In this document: positions 42,886 to 52,860 of the stretch, in pieces
Position numbering within the stretch: position 1 is the first letter of the stretch
Layout: every line of letters starts with the position of its first letter
NCBI GenBank assembly: GCA_015061745.1
Contig: SUWB01000005.1
Span: forward strand, 60,203-124,202
Direction of reading: 5' to 3'
Length of the DNA: 64,000 nucleotides
Source: Lentisphaerota bacterium
Lineage (GTDB): Bacteria; Verrucomicrobiota; Lentisphaeria; Victivallales; Victivallaceae
Translations under genes and position numbers: made by a program
The notes under the pieces: model-generated
What the model was told of the DNA's origin: nothing
Seen by the model: only the letters and a program-made list of their open reading frames with translations
The model's database searches: none

Positions 42886-43682
42886 CGGCACTCCGATTCC
42901 TTATCTTCAGAGGGCAGGAAATTTTTGACCAGCATATCCAGTTCACCAAGCGACTTGCTGTCATATTTGGAGCTCCCCGGATTTAAGAAAATCAGCATAT
43001 CGGGATCAAGGCCTTTGGCACGTGTTTCAGAACAGCGTTTCAACGCTCCGGGGGTCAGAATATTGCCCACACTGGCATCGTAACAGATCCGGCGGCAGAA
43101 ATCATTGAGCCGGAAGGTCTGCAGGGCCTGATTGATACTTTCAGGAGCATTGGGTTCGTGAGGATGAAGTTCAAGCAGCAGTTCAATACGGGGACACAAA
43201 AGTTCCCGGCGGAACTGCAATATTTTTTCCCAGCCGTCGAAGATACCGCCTCCCGGCACCCGGCACACCAGACACATCGTCTGATCGAAGGGATGGATCA
43301 CTCCGGCACAGCGGCGCAGAAAACGGCTCAGTTTTTCCCGGTATTCCTCTTTAGCTGCAGCTTGAAACAGATCAAAAGCAACAGAAAATCTTTTCACCCC
43401 ATATTCAGCAGCCTTGGCACAGCGTTCATAAAAATGCAGTTCCAGTTCTGAACGCAGCTTGCAGTTTTCCTCAGGAATAAGTGCCGCAAGGTCAGGAGCA
43501 ATAAAATCCCTGCCGCAAAGCAGTGTCCCGTTTTTATTCAGCAACCTTAATTTCTGCAAAGCCTGAGTGCTGCCGAATACATCTCCTGTGAATTCCACAG
43601 CTTTGAGCGAAAGAGGCAGCTTGGCCGGCAATGAAAGAAACTGCTCCGTTGAAACAGCAGATATGCCGTAGCGGACACTCAT
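42882..43682 (-). CDS. Unknown protein, possibly TIM-barrel
   Basis: 266 residues, no signal peptide, cytoplasmic. I do not recognise the family. The pattern of alternating strands and helices (VRYGISAVSTEQFLSLP, LKAVEFTGDVFG, YGVKRFSVAFDLFQAA, IELLLELHPHEPN, RICYDASVGNIL) recalls sugar-phosphate isomerase-like TIM barrels, but no metal motif is convincing. It is joined by ATGA overlaps to ribE upstream and murJ downstream, so it is co-translated with a riboflavin gene and an envelope gene. Confidence 0.75.
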   Translation of the reverse strand: MSVRYGISAVSTEQFLSLPAKLPLSLKAVEFTGDVFGSTQALQKLRLLNKNGTLLCGRDFIAPDLAALIPEENCKLRSELELHFYERCAKAAEYGVKRFSVAFDLFQAAAKEEYREKLSRFLRRCAGVIHPFDQTMCLVCRVPGGGIFDGWEKILQFRRELLCPRIELLLELHPHEPNAPESINQALQTFRLNDFCRRICYDASVGNILTPGALKRCSETRAKGLDPDMLIFLNPGSSKYDSKSLGELDMLVKNFLPSEDKESECR

Positions 43683-44323
43683 AAAAGACCCGCCTCTCTG
43701 AGGGCGTTCCAGCTTGCTTTTTTACCGGGATCCCCCCCTTGCAGCAAACTCAGCTGACGACGCAAATATTTGGCAATAACATCGGTTTCCAGATTGACCA
43801 GTTCTCCGGGATGACGCTCTTTGAGTGCCGTGGCACTCAAGGTCTGAGGAATCAGACGCACTGCGAAGTAATCCTCTCCCAGTCCCGCAACGGTCAGAGA
43901 AACTCCGTCAATGGTAATGGAGCCTTTCATAGCGATCTCAGGAGCAAGTTCAGCAGGCATTTCAACGGAAAATTCAAAATCCCCATCCGGCAGGTGTTTG
44001 AGTCCCCTCACCCGGGCGGCAGCATCCACGTGGCCCTGGACGATATGCCCTCCCATCCGGCCGCCTGCCGCCATAGCCCGTTCAAGATTGACCTTGCCGC
44101 CGGTACCGACGGCACCAAGATTGGTACGGCGCAAAGTTTCGGACAAGGTAAAAAATTCAATACATCCGTCATCAAAAAAACGTTCAGCAGTCAGGCAGCA
44201 TCCGTTGACGGCAATACTTTCGCCGATGACCGGAGCGTCAAAAGGATGTCCCGGCCGGACAAGGATCCGGTTGGAATGCATACGCAGTATAACGCCGGTC
44301 TGTTCAACTAATCCGGTAAACAT
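43679..44323 (-). CDS. ribE: Riboflavin synthase alpha chain
   Basis: 214 residues with the two lumazine-binding repeats: MFTGLVEQTGVILRM, GESIAVNGCCLTAE in the first, and GHIVQGHVDAAARV, KGSITIDGVSLTVAG in the second. It dismutates two 6,7-dimethyl-8-ribityllumazine molecules to riboflavin. It follows ribD by 5 nt. ribBA and ribH are elsewhere. Confidence 0.97.
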   Translation of the reverse strand: MFTGLVEQTGVILRMHSNRILVRPGHPFDAPVIGESIAVNGCCLTAERFFDDGCIEFFTLSETLRRTNLGAVGTGGKVNLERAMAAGGRMGGHIVQGHVDAAARVRGLKHLPDGDFEFSVEMPAELAPEIAMKGSITIDGVSLTVAGLGEDYFAVRLIPQTLSATALKERHPGELVNLETDVIAKYLRRQLSLLQGGDPGKKASWNALREAGLL

Positions 44324-44328
44324 ATTTT

Positions 44329-45363
44329 TTACTCCTGTGTATATCCTGAAATGGCAATATCCGAACCGTAAGAAGTGACCTTGACCCGATGCAGCTTCAA
44401 TGCATCAGCCAGAGTTCCGGGGTGATTTCCTCCAAGAACAGGGAAACTGTCCCTGCCGCCAAGCAGAATGGGGGCAATATGGAACTCCACATAATCAACG
44501 ATGCCGGATTTCAATACGTTATCGGCCAGCTCTCCGCCGCCTTCGACCAGCAGAACCATACAATTTTCCTGTCCCAGACGGCTCATCAGGGAGTGCCACT
44601 CCCCGGTTGAAGCGGGAGCGACCCGTTCCACATTGCCGTCGGGGAAATATGCTTCCACATCTCCGTCACTCATCGAGTTTGAAACAATAATTCTGCGGGG
44701 CTGAGGAGTCCAATCCTCCGGCTCTCTCACTGTGAGTCCGGGGGAATCAGCTTTCAAAGTGCCGCCCCCGACCATAATGGCATCCGAAAGACGCCGGAGC
44801 TGCTGCACCCGGCTGCGGGCTTCAACACCGGTGATCCATTTGGAAAGCCCGTCAGGATTGGCGATCTTGCCGTCAAGGGTCATCGCCATTTTAAGGATAA
44901 CAAAAGGTTTTCCCGTTGAGATATACTTGAAAAAGGGACGGTTCAGTTCGATGCACTCATCCTGACAGACGCCGACCACGCAAGAGATCCCGGCTTTTTC
45001 AAGGATCTCAATGCCTTTGCCTGCGTGTTTCGGATTGGGATCAAGGGCACCTGTCACCACTTTGGCAATACCGTTGTCGATAATCAGCTGCGTACAAGGA
45101 GGAGTTCTGCCTGTGGTACAACAGGGTTCAAGGGTCACATAAATGGTGCAGTTTTTGCAGCTTCCGTAATGACGCAAAGCATCCTGTACGGCATTGACTT
45201 CTGCGTGAGCTTCACCGGCCCGGACGTGATAACCTCTGCCGATGATTTTTTTATCGGGAGAAACAACGACTGCCCCCACCATCGGATTGGGGTTGGTATG
45301 TCCCCACCCCAGCTTTGCAAGGGCCAGAGCCTCCTGCATACAGGCTGTGTCAAAGTTTTCCAT
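44329..45363 (-). CDS. ribD: Bifunctional riboflavin deaminase-reductase RibD
   Basis: 344 residues. The deaminase half has the zinc site HAEVNAVQDA and PCCTTGRTPPC. The reductase half (from about residue 150) has PFVILKMAMTLDGKIA, SDAIMVGGGTLKADSPGLT and LLVEGGGELA. It carries out the second and third steps of riboflavin synthesis. It lies 3 nt after ftsY and 5 nt before ribE. Confidence 0.97.
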   Translation of the reverse strand: MENFDTACMQEALALAKLGWGHTNPNPMVGAVVVSPDKKIIGRGYHVRAGEAHAEVNAVQDALRHYGSCKNCTIYVTLEPCCTTGRTPPCTQLIIDNGIAKVVTGALDPNPKHAGKGIEILEKAGISCVVGVCQDECIELNRPFFKYISTGKPFVILKMAMTLDGKIANPDGLSKWITGVEARSRVQQLRRLSDAIMVGGGTLKADSPGLTVREPEDWTPQPRRIIVSNSMSDGDVEAYFPDGNVERVAPASTGEWHSLMSRLGQENCMVLLVEGGGELADNVLKSGIVDYVEFHIAPILLGGRDSFPVLGGNHPGTLADALKLHRVKVTSYGSDIAISGYTQE

Positions 45364-45366
45364 ATT

Positions 45367-46293
45367 TTACGCTTTGACCTCAAACAGGGCTTCTGCATAA
45401 AATTCGGGATCAAAATACTGCAATTCTCCGGGCTGTTCCCCGAGTCCCACATAGAATGTGGGCAATTCAAATTCTTCGTGGAGTGCCACAGCCATTCCGC
45501 CCCGTCCGGTACCGTCAAGTTTGGTCAGCACAAGGCCGGTAACGCCGGCACTTTTAATAAATTCCCGGGCTTGATTGACCACATTGGCTCCCAGAGAAGA
45601 ATCAACGGTGAGCCACACTTCGTGAGGTGCTCCGGGCAGGACTTTGCTGATGGAACGGCGGATTTTTTCAAGTTCAGACATCAGGTCTTTCTGATTATGC
45701 TGTCTGCCGGCGGTATCAATAAGCAGAAAATCCGCCTGACGGGCCACTGCGGCACTGGTGGCATCAAAGGCGACACTGGCGGGATCAGCACCGTGAACGG
45801 CGGAAACGATTTGAGCTCCGGTACGTTCACTCCACAACTGCAGCTGTTCCACAGCCGCGGCCCGGAAGGTATCACAAGCTCCCAAGACCACTTTGCGTTT
45901 ATCTTCATTGACCAGTTTCCAGGCAAGTTTTCCGATTGAAGTGGTTTTGCCGCTGCCGTTGACACCGACCATCAATATAACAGTGGGAGCATTTTCGGCA
46001 CGATTGATTTCACGTTTATTGCGGCTGAGGATATCAATAACCTTCTTTTTCAGTTCTGTCACCAGATCGGCGTCGGTGGCGATATGTCCGGTTTCGTACT
46101 GTTCTTTAAGATTCTTTACAATATCTCCTGCAGCCTTAACGCCGAAGTCAGCAGAAATAAGCATCATTTCCAACTCGTCAAAGTCGCTTGTCTTATAAGA
46201 CTTTGTTCCGGTGAAGATCCCGGAAATGGCCCGGGTGAATTTGGTGGCACTTTTTTCAAGTCCCTTTTTGAAAACAGAAAATATTGAACCCAT
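45367..46293 (-). CDS. ftsY: Signal recognition particle receptor FtsY
   Basis: 308 residues. A short N domain is followed by the G domain: GVNGSGKTTSIGKLA (about 108), DTFRAAAVEQLQLW, DTAGRQHNQKDLM, TKLDGTGRGG and GLGEQPGELQYFDPEFYAEAL. It docks ribosome-SRP complexes at the membrane. The acidic A domain found in E. coli is absent, as in many bacteria. I take ATG 46293 (MGSIFSVFKKGLE); the frame is open 23 codons further up but without family similarity. First gene of the operon with ribD, ribE and murJ. Confidence 0.96.
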   Translation of the reverse strand: MGSIFSVFKKGLEKSATKFTRAISGIFTGTKSYKTSDFDELEMMLISADFGVKAAGDIVKNLKEQYETGHIATDADLVTELKKKVIDILSRNKREINRAENAPTVILMVGVNGSGKTTSIGKLAWKLVNEDKRKVVLGACDTFRAAAVEQLQLWSERTGAQIVSAVHGADPASVAFDATSAAVARQADFLLIDTAGRQHNQKDLMSELEKIRRSISKVLPGAPHEVWLTVDSSLGANVVNQAREFIKSAGVTGLVLTKLDGTGRGGMAVALHEEFELPTFYVGLGEQPGELQYFDPEFYAEALFEVKA

Positions 46294-46353
46294 AACTAAA
46301 GTAAAACCGCTTCTTTTATGTTGACTTTTTTCCCCGCAGGGAGGACTCAGTAT

Positions 46354-46382
46354 AATATACACGGATTTGCTTGAAATTTCAA
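46354..46382 (-). promoter_or_regulatory. Promoter of ftsY operon
   Basis: On the minus strand TTGAAA (46382-46377), 17 bp, TATATT (46359-46354). Its -35 abuts the -35 of the uvrA promoter; together they form the palindrome TTGAAATTTCAA (46371-46382). Confidence 0.65.
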
Positions 46383-46399
46383 CTCCGGAATTGTATATT
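46371..46399 (+). promoter_or_regulatory. Promoter of uvrA-priA
   Basis: TTGAAA (46371-46376), 17 bp, TATATT (46394-46399), 29 bp before the uvrA start. Diverges from the ftsY promoter. Confidence 0.65.
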
Positions 46400-46427
46400 A
46401 TATTCCATAATTATGAGGTTTTGCATT

Positions 46428-49280
46428 ATGCTGGAAAATATTGTCATCAAAGGTGCTTCACAGCACAATCTGAAAAATATCAATGTCACATTGCCCCGGA
46501 ACAAACTCATCGTCATAACAGGACTTTCAGGTTCCGGAAAATCCTCTCTTGCTTTTGACACATTGTATGCAGAGGGACAGCGGCGTTATGTGGAAAGTCT
46601 TTCAGCGTATGCCCGGCAGTTTCTCGACCGTATGCAGAAACCCAAAGTGGAACATATTGAAGGCCTTTCCCCTGCTATTGCCATTGAACAGCGTACCGCA
46701 GGAGCCAATCCCCGGTCGACCGTTGCCACAGTCACAGAAATCTACGATTATCTGCGTCTGCTCTACGCTCACGCCGGAACTCCTCACTGTCCTCAATGCG
46801 GAGCAGTGCTGGAATCCCAGTCTGCTCAGGTCATTGTCGAAAAATTACAAGCTCTGGAACCGGGGATGCGTCTGCAGCTCCTCGCCCCTGTCGTTGACGG
46901 CAGAAAAGGTGAACACAAAGATGTTATGGAAAAGATCCTGCAGGACGGTTTCGTCCGTGCAAGAGTTGACGGTGAAATACTTTCTCTTGAAGATGACGGA
47001 ATTCCCCGGCTTGATAAGAATATCCGTCACTCCATTGCCGCCGTCATCGACCGTCTGGTGACCGGAAAAGTTGATTCTTCCCGGCTGACCGACTCAGTGG
47101 AAACAGCCTTGCGCTGCGGCAGCGGCGTGATGATCGCCCTGCTTCAGAAACCCGGAGAAAAAGAAAGTTCTGAAATCACTTTTTGCGAAAAACTTGCCTG
47201 TCTCAAATGCGGCATTTCCTTCGGTGAACTTCAACCCCGGAACTTCTCTTTCAACTCCCCCTACGGAGCCTGCGAATGCTGCAACGGATTGGGCATTGAA
47301 CAGTATATGGATCCTGTTAAAGTGATTCCTGATCCAGCTCTTTCCATCCGCAAAGGGGCCATTCCCGGCTGGCGCAGAGGGCCTCAGCACCTTATCATCT
47401 ACTACAATATGCTTCTGAGAAAATTCTCAGAGGTCCTCAACTGTCCCGATATGCTGACGACACCTTTTCAGGATCTTCCTGAAAATGTCCGGCACTTTCT
47501 GCTCTACGGCAGCGACGGGAAAGATGTGGAATTTGACATCACCATCAACCGCCGCCCCTATCATTGGAAAAAACCTTTTGAAGGCATACTGGAAAATCTG
47601 CGGCGGCGGCTCAATGAAACCGAATCCGACTCTGTCCGGGAACGGCTCAGCTCCTATTTGAGCCCCCGGGAATGTCCCTGCTGTCACGGCAAAAGATTGA
47701 AACCCGTCAGCCTTGCCGTCAAGGTCTGCGGAAAATCCATTGCTGATTTCTGTGCGCTTCCGGTAACAGAGGCTTTGGAGTTTATTTCAAAAATCTCCCT
47801 GACTCCTGAAAAAGAAGCTGTGGCCGCAGAAGTCCTGAGGGAAATTTCAGGACGTCTGAAATTTCTTAAGGATGTGGGACTTGATTATCTGACTCTCGAC
47901 CGTTCAAGCGGCACTCTTTCAGGCGGTGAAGCCCAGCGGATACGCCTTGCCACTCAGCTGGGGTGCGGTCTTTCAGGCGTGCTTTACATCCTTGACGAAC
48001 CCTCCATCGGACTTCATCAGAGAGACAATGGGAAACTCCTTGCCACATTGGAACAGCTGCGGGATATGGGAAACACTGTGGTCGTTGTCGAACACGACCT
48101 TGAAACCATTGAACGGGCCGACTATGTGGTTGATCTGGGCCCCGGTGCAGGAGAGTGCGGCGGCAGGATCGTCGCCGCAGGAAAACCTGACGAACTGGGG
48201 GATTTCCGGGAATCCAGCACTGCCGATTTCCTTTCCGGCCGCAGAGCCATTACCGTGCCCGAAAAACGGCTCCCCGGCAACGGCAGGGAAGTGGTCATCA
48301 AAAAGGCCTCGCTCCACAATTTGAAAAATGTCACAGCAAGAATCCCTCTCGGCTGTTTTACCTGTGTCACCGGAGTTTCCGGTTCCGGGAAATCCTCCCT
48401 CATCAACGGCACCCTTGTTCCGGCTTTGAACCGGCACTTCAACATCGGCGATGCGATCCCCGGCCCCAACGCAGGCATTGAAGGATTGGAATTTATCGAC
48501 AAAGCCATTGTGATCGACCAGAGCCCCATCGGCAGGACTCCCCGTTCCAATCCGGCCACCTATACAGGTGCCTTTGATCTGATCCGTCAACTTTTTGCCA
48601 CCCTTCCTGAAGCTAAATTGCGGGGATACGATCAGGGCAGATTCAGTTTCAATGTCAAAGGGGGACGGTGTGAGGAGTGCCACGGAGACGGTATTCTCAA
48701 GATAGAGATGCAGTTCCTTTCAGATGTTTATGTGGAGTGTTCCCATTGCGGCGGCAGACGGTTCAATTCAGAGACCCTCAATGTCAAATTCAAAGGACAT
48801 TCCATTGCCGATCTGCTTGAAATGACTGTTGCTGAAGCGGCAGAACTTTTTGCTCCATTCAAACGCATTGCCCGGAAACTGGACGTGCTCAATGAAGTGG
48901 GGCTGGGCTATATCAAACTGGGGCAGCCAGCCACCACTCTTTCAGGCGGTGAAGCCCAGAGGATCAAACTTGCCACTGAACTGGCCCGTATTCCCCGGGG
49001 ACACACCCTTTATATTCTGGACGAACCCACCACCGGGCTTCATCTGGCAGACATCGACCAGCTGCTGAAAGTCCTTTTCAAACTCCGGGATATGGGAAAC
49101 AGCGTCATTGTCATTGAACACAATCTGGATGTGATAAAAATGGCAGACCATATTATTGATATGGGTCCTGAAGGGGGGATCAACGGCGGCACTGTCATCG
49201 GAACCGGAACGCCTGAAATACTGACTCGCAACAAAAAATCCATTACCGGGCAGTTTCTCAAGCCCTATTTGAAATTATGA
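46428..49280 (+). CDS. uvrA: Excinuclease ABC subunit A
   Basis: 950 residues. Two ABC halves: Walker [11 protein letters not shown] (32-41) and [10 protein letters not shown], both signature motifs [16 protein letters not shown] and [16 protein letters not shown], and Walker [13 protein letters not shown] and [12 protein letters not shown]. Zinc modules show [30 protein letters not shown] and CSHCGGRRF. It finds DNA damage and loads UvrB. GAGG stands 9 nt before ATG 46428, which is 19 codons inside the open frame. ATGA overlap with priA. Confidence 0.98.
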   Translation: MLENIVIKGASQHNLKNINVTLPRNKLIVITGLSGSGKSSLAFDTLYAEGQRRYVESLSAYARQFLDRMQKPKVEHIEGLSPAIAIEQRTAGANPRSTVATVTEIYDYLRLLYAHAGTPHCPQCGAVLESQSAQVIVEKLQALEPGMRLQLLAPVVDGRKGEHKDVMEKILQDGFVRARVDGEILSLEDDGIPRLDKNIRHSIAAVIDRLVTGKVDSSRLTDSVETALRCGSGVMIALLQKPGEKESSEITFCEKLACLKCGISFGELQPRNFSFNSPYGACECCNGLGIEQYMDPVKVIPDPALSIRKGAIPGWRRGPQHLIIYYNMLLRKFSEVLNCPDMLTTPFQDLPENVRHFLLYGSDGKDVEFDITINRRPYHWKKPFEGILENLRRRLNETESDSVRERLSSYLSPRECPCCHGKRLKPVSLAVKVCGKSIADFCALPVTEALEFISKISLTPEKEAVAAEVLREISGRLKFLKDVGLDYLTLDRSSGTLSGGEAQRIRLATQLGCGLSGVLYILDEPSIGLHQRDNGKLLATLEQLRDMGNTVVVVEHDLETIERADYVVDLGPGAGECGGRIVAAGKPDELGDFRESSTADFLSGRRAITVPEKRLPGNGREVVIKKASLHNLKNVTARIPLGCFTCVTGVSGSGKSSLINGTLVPALNRHFNIGDAIPGPNAGIEGLEFIDKAIVIDQSPIGRTPRSNPATYTGAFDLIRQLFATLPEAKLRGYDQGRFSFNVKGGRCEECHGDGILKIEMQFLSDVYVECSHCGGRRFNSETLNVKFKGHSIADLLEMTVAEAAELFAPFKRIARKLDVLNEVGLGYIKLGQPATTLSGGEAQRIKLATELARIPRGHTLYILDEPTTGLHLADIDQLLKVLFKLRDMGNSVIVIEHNLDVIKMADHIIDMGPEGGINGGTVIGTGTPEILTRNKKSITGQFLKPYLKL

Positions 49281-51496
49281 TCGTCCGTGTTGTCACAGAA
49301 CTTTCCCTTGACCGGGGATTTGATTATCTGGTCCCCCCTGAGCTTGAAGAAAAAATCAGGGTGGGTTCAGCTGTTACAGTTCCTTTCGGCAGAACTTTGC
49401 GTGAAGGGGTGGTGCTTTCCATTCCAGAAAGTTCCCCCTACCCTTTTTCAAAGCTGAAACCCATTGCCGGACTCTGCACCACCCGGGCGGATATTCCTGA
49501 AAAACTTATTGAACTGGGATTATGGATCGCTGAATATTACTGCTGTTCCCAGGAACACGCTATCCGGACTCTGCTTCCGGCAGCAGTCCGCAGCGGCAAG
49601 ATCCGTCCCAAAACACGCAAACTCTTTACCATTGCCAAAACGGCTGAAGCTGAAAAAATCATCGTTGAAAGTGCCGAAAAAAACTCTCTGCGTTCCCGGG
49701 CACTTATCCTGCGGGAGCTGCGTTCAGCAGGCACGATGTCAATGGATGCTTTGAAAAATGTCCCCAACTTCAGTGCTTCAAGTCTTAACACATTACTGAA
49801 AAACGAGATTATTTCTGTTGAAGAAGAAATTGTCCGGGCCGATATTTTCGGTGATGCCGTCATATTGCCCTCTCAACCCCTGCCCCCCACACCGGATCAG
49901 AAAAAAGCCCTTGACCTTTTTGATGATATGTGCTGCGGCAAAACATCTTCCAAGGTGATGCTGCTCCACGGAGTTACCAACAGCGGCAAGACAGAAGTCT
50001 ACCTGCAATGTATCGCAAAAGTCCTTGAACAGGGCAAAAGTGCCATTGTGCTGGTGCCTGAAATTTCACTTACCCCCCAGACCTTGCGCCGTTTCCGTGC
50101 CCGTTTCGGAGATGATATGAGCGTGCTCCACAGCCGCCTTTCAGAAAGAGAACGTTACGACGAGTGGAACCGGATCAACGAGGGAAAAGTCCGCATTGCC
50201 ATCGGTGCCCGTTCTGCCCTGTTCGCCCCTTTCCGCAATCTGGGCCTCATTGTGGTGGATGAAGAACACGAATCCACCTACAAGCAATCTGAATCCCCCC
50301 GTTATATGGCCCGGGATGTGGCAGTAATGCGGGGAAAATTTGAAGATGCCTGTGTTATCCTCGGTTCAGCCACCCCCTCTGCCGAATCTATGTTCAACGC
50401 CAAAAACGGAAAATTTCTGCTGGCAAAGATGAATTCCCAGGCCAACGACAATGCCGCCCCCCTGATGCGTCTGGTGGACCTGCGGCTGGAAAACCCGGAA
50501 GACGGCAATCCTCTTTTTTCCAAACCTCTTATTGAAGCTGTCCGCGACCGTATCGCCCGGGGAGAACAAAGTATTCTTTTCCTCAATCTGCGGGGGTATG
50601 CCCGGGTTATGGTGTGCAAAGAGTGTTCTTATGAAGCCTGGTGTCCGGAGTGTTCTGTCCATTACACCTATTCAAAGTCCCGGCAGACTTTGAGCTGTCA
50701 TTTGTGCGGCAATGTGATCCCGGCCCCTGAAAGCTGTCCCCAGTGTTCCTCGCCGACAGTCCGTTTCGACGGTGCGGGGACTGAAAAAATCGAAAGTATC
50801 GCCCGTGCAGTTTTCAAAGGAGCCCGCATTGCCCGTATGGACTCGGATTTAATGCGTTCAGCCAACGATTACGAAGCGGTACTTGAAAAATTCCGCAGGG
50901 GAGAACTGGATATCCTCATCGGCACCCAGATGATCGCCAAAGGGCTCCACTTCCCAAATGTCACTCTGGTGGGGATCTTAATGGCGGATCTGGGACTTTC
51001 CTCCCCTGACTTCCGGGCTCCGGAAAGGACATTTCAGCTTATCACTCAGGTGGCAGGCAGAGCGGGCCGCGGAGAACTCCGGGGAGAGGTCTATCTGCAG
51101 ACACGAAAACCTGACAATGAAACGATCCTTCACTCAATGAATCTGGATTTTTCCGCCTTCAGCACCTATGACCTTGAGTTCCGTGAACTTTTCCGTTATC
51201 CGCCTTTTTCCCGGCTCATTGCGGTCTGGTTCAAGGGAAGTGAAGAAGAAAAGCTGGCTGAATATGCTGCGGATTTCCTCGAAAAACTCCGCCCCTATGC
51301 TCACGAAAAAATCAAGCTGGCAGGTCCGGCTCCGGCTCCCATTGCCCGGATCAAAGGAAAGTTCCGCTATATGCTGACGATCCGGGGCGAAGGACTCAAA
51401 CTTATCCGTCAGGCCTTGAAGGTGCTGACTTTTCACAGAAAACATCCGGGGGATATTGAAGTTGCCATTGATGTGGATCCCCAGTCCCTTTTATAA
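49277..51496 (+). CDS. priA: Primosomal protein N' (PriA helicase)
   Basis: 739 residues. The N-terminal DNA-binding part begins [20 protein letters not shown]; the helicase has GVTNSGKTEVYLQ (about 233), VVDEEHESTYKQ, SATPSAESM, GTQMIAKGLHFPNV and QVAGRAGRGE. The zinc site has four Cys pairs from CKECSYEAWCPEC to CPQCSS (about 447-492). It restarts stalled replication forks. Coupled to uvrA by a 4-nt overlap, a repair pairing. Confidence 0.98.
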   Translation: MIVRVVTELSLDRGFDYLVPPELEEKIRVGSAVTVPFGRTLREGVVLSIPESSPYPFSKLKPIAGLCTTRADIPEKLIELGLWIAEYYCCSQEHAIRTLLPAAVRSGKIRPKTRKLFTIAKTAEAEKIIVESAEKNSLRSRALILRELRSAGTMSMDALKNVPNFSASSLNTLLKNEIISVEEEIVRADIFGDAVILPSQPLPPTPDQKKALDLFDDMCCGKTSSKVMLLHGVTNSGKTEVYLQCIAKVLEQGKSAIVLVPEISLTPQTLRRFRARFGDDMSVLHSRLSERERYDEWNRINEGKVRIAIGARSALFAPFRNLGLIVVDEEHESTYKQSESPRYMARDVAVMRGKFEDACVILGSATPSAESMFNAKNGKFLLAKMNSQANDNAAPLMRLVDLRLENPEDGNPLFSKPLIEAVRDRIARGEQSILFLNLRGYARVMVCKECSYEAWCPECSVHYTYSKSRQTLSCHLCGNVIPAPESCPQCSSPTVRFDGAGTEKIESIARAVFKGARIARMDSDLMRSANDYEAVLEKFRRGELDILIGTQMIAKGLHFPNVTLVGILMADLGLSSPDFRAPERTFQLITQVAGRAGRGELRGEVYLQTRKPDNETILHSMNLDFSAFSTYDLEFRELFRYPPFSRLIAVWFKGSEEEKLAEYAADFLEKLRPYAHEKIKLAGPAPAPIARIKGKFRYMLTIRGEGLKLIRQALKVLTFHRKHPGDIEVAIDVDPQSLL

Positions 51497-51529
51497 TACT
51501 TTGTTCCGTAGTGAAAGGAAATTTCAAAA

Positions 51530-52750
51530 ATGCAATCTCAACTTGAAGCATACGCCGATTTGATCGTCCAAAAAGGAGTCAACCCCGATAAAGGTCAGGA
51601 AGTTCTGGTCATTGCCGGTCTCGATCAGCCCGATTTTGTCCGGATGACAGTCAAAAAACTGTATGAACAGGGAGCGTCCAAAGTGGTGGTCTCGTGGGAA
51701 GATATGCCCCTTGCCAAACTGGATCAGATCTACCGCAGCGAAGAATCTCTTTCCTCTCTTGCTGAATGGGAACTTGCAAAATGGAAGTGGCGGGCAGACG
51801 CTCTGCCCGCACTCCTCTGGCTGGATTCAGATGATCCCGACGGTATGGAAGGCATAGATCAGGGCAAACGCGCCCGGAGTCAGGCGGCAAGATTTCCTCT
51901 TATCAAACCTTTCAGAGAAGCTATGGAAAACCGTCATCAGTGGTGCATTGCAGGTGTCCCCGGTATTCCGTGGGCAAAAAAGGTCTTCCCCGGTGTCCCT
52001 GAAAAAGAAGCTGTGGAAAAACTCTGGTATGCCATTCTCAAAGCCTCCCGCGCTCTGGGAGATCCCATTGCCAACTGGGAAGAACACAACAAAACTGTCC
52101 ACGAGCGGGCGGCAAAACTCAATGCTTATCACTTTACAGCACTGGAATATAAAAGTTCCAACGGCACAGATTTCCGGGTGGGCCTTATGGAACAGGGAAT
52201 TTTTGCAGGCGGCAGTGAAACCGACCTGAGCGGACGGGTATTCAATCCCAATATTCCCTCTGAAGAAATTTTCACTTCCCCCAAAAAAGGCGAAGCTGAA
52301 GGTCTGGTCGTCAGTTCAAAACCTCTTTCCTGGCAGGGCTCTCTCATTGAAAACTTTTCCATCCGCTTTGAAAATGGCAAAGCCGTGGAAGTCCACGCTC
52401 AAAAGGGACAGGATGCCCTCGAAAAGATGATTTCTATGGATGAAACAGCCCCCTACCTGGGTGAATGTGCCCTGATCGATCACCGTTCCCCTATCAGCGA
52501 TATGGGGATCCTCTTTTACAACACGCTCTATGACGAAAACGCCAGCTGCCACCTGGCTTTGGGCAGAGGATTTGACGTCTGTGTCGCTGATTATGAAAAA
52601 TATACCCGTGAAGAACTTAAAGCAATGGGAGTCAACGACAGTATGATCCACGTCGATTTTATGATCGGCACACCCGATCTCAATATTGACGGCATTACCG
52701 CTGACGGTAAAAAAATCCCCGTATTCCGCAACGGAAGCTGGGTCTTTTGA
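51530..52750 (+). CDS. M29 family aminopeptidase
   Basis: 406 residues, no signal peptide. The start YADLIVQKGVNPDKGQEVLV, the central SSNGTDFRVGL and VFNPNIPSEEIFTSPKKGEAEG, and the end HVDFMIGTPDLNIDG are typical of thermophilic metalloproteases of the AmpS/AmpT group (two zinc or cobalt ions; ligands in the second half). It removes N-terminal residues in the cytoplasm. It stands 33 bp after priA; a terminator follows. Confidence 0.93.
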   Translation: MQSQLEAYADLIVQKGVNPDKGQEVLVIAGLDQPDFVRMTVKKLYEQGASKVVVSWEDMPLAKLDQIYRSEESLSSLAEWELAKWKWRADALPALLWLDSDDPDGMEGIDQGKRARSQAARFPLIKPFREAMENRHQWCIAGVPGIPWAKKVFPGVPEKEAVEKLWYAILKASRALGDPIANWEEHNKTVHERAAKLNAYHFTALEYKSSNGTDFRVGLMEQGIFAGGSETDLSGRVFNPNIPSEEIFTSPKKGEAEGLVVSSKPLSWQGSLIENFSIRFENGKAVEVHAQKGQDALEKMISMDETAPYLGECALIDHRSPISDMGILFYNTLYDENASCHLALGRGFDVCVADYEKYTREELKAMGVNDSMIHVDFMIGTPDLNIDGITADGKKIPVFRNGSWVF

Positions 52751-52792
52751 AAAGGCTTTAAGTCAGTATAAAGAGTTTTGGAGAATTGAGGC

Positions 52793-52832
52793 GGGGAAAA
52801 CGCTTTTAAGATAAATTTCGTTTTCCCCTTTT
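52793..52832 (+). terminator. Intrinsic terminator after M29 gene
   Basis: GGGGAAAACG (52793-52802) and CGTTTTCCCC (52819-52828) form a perfect 10-bp stem (16-nt loop) followed by TTTT. The A tract inside also allows partial use from the other strand. Confidence 0.75.
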
Positions 52833-52860
52833 GCAGCACTTTGGCAGCAGTTCCGCTCTC

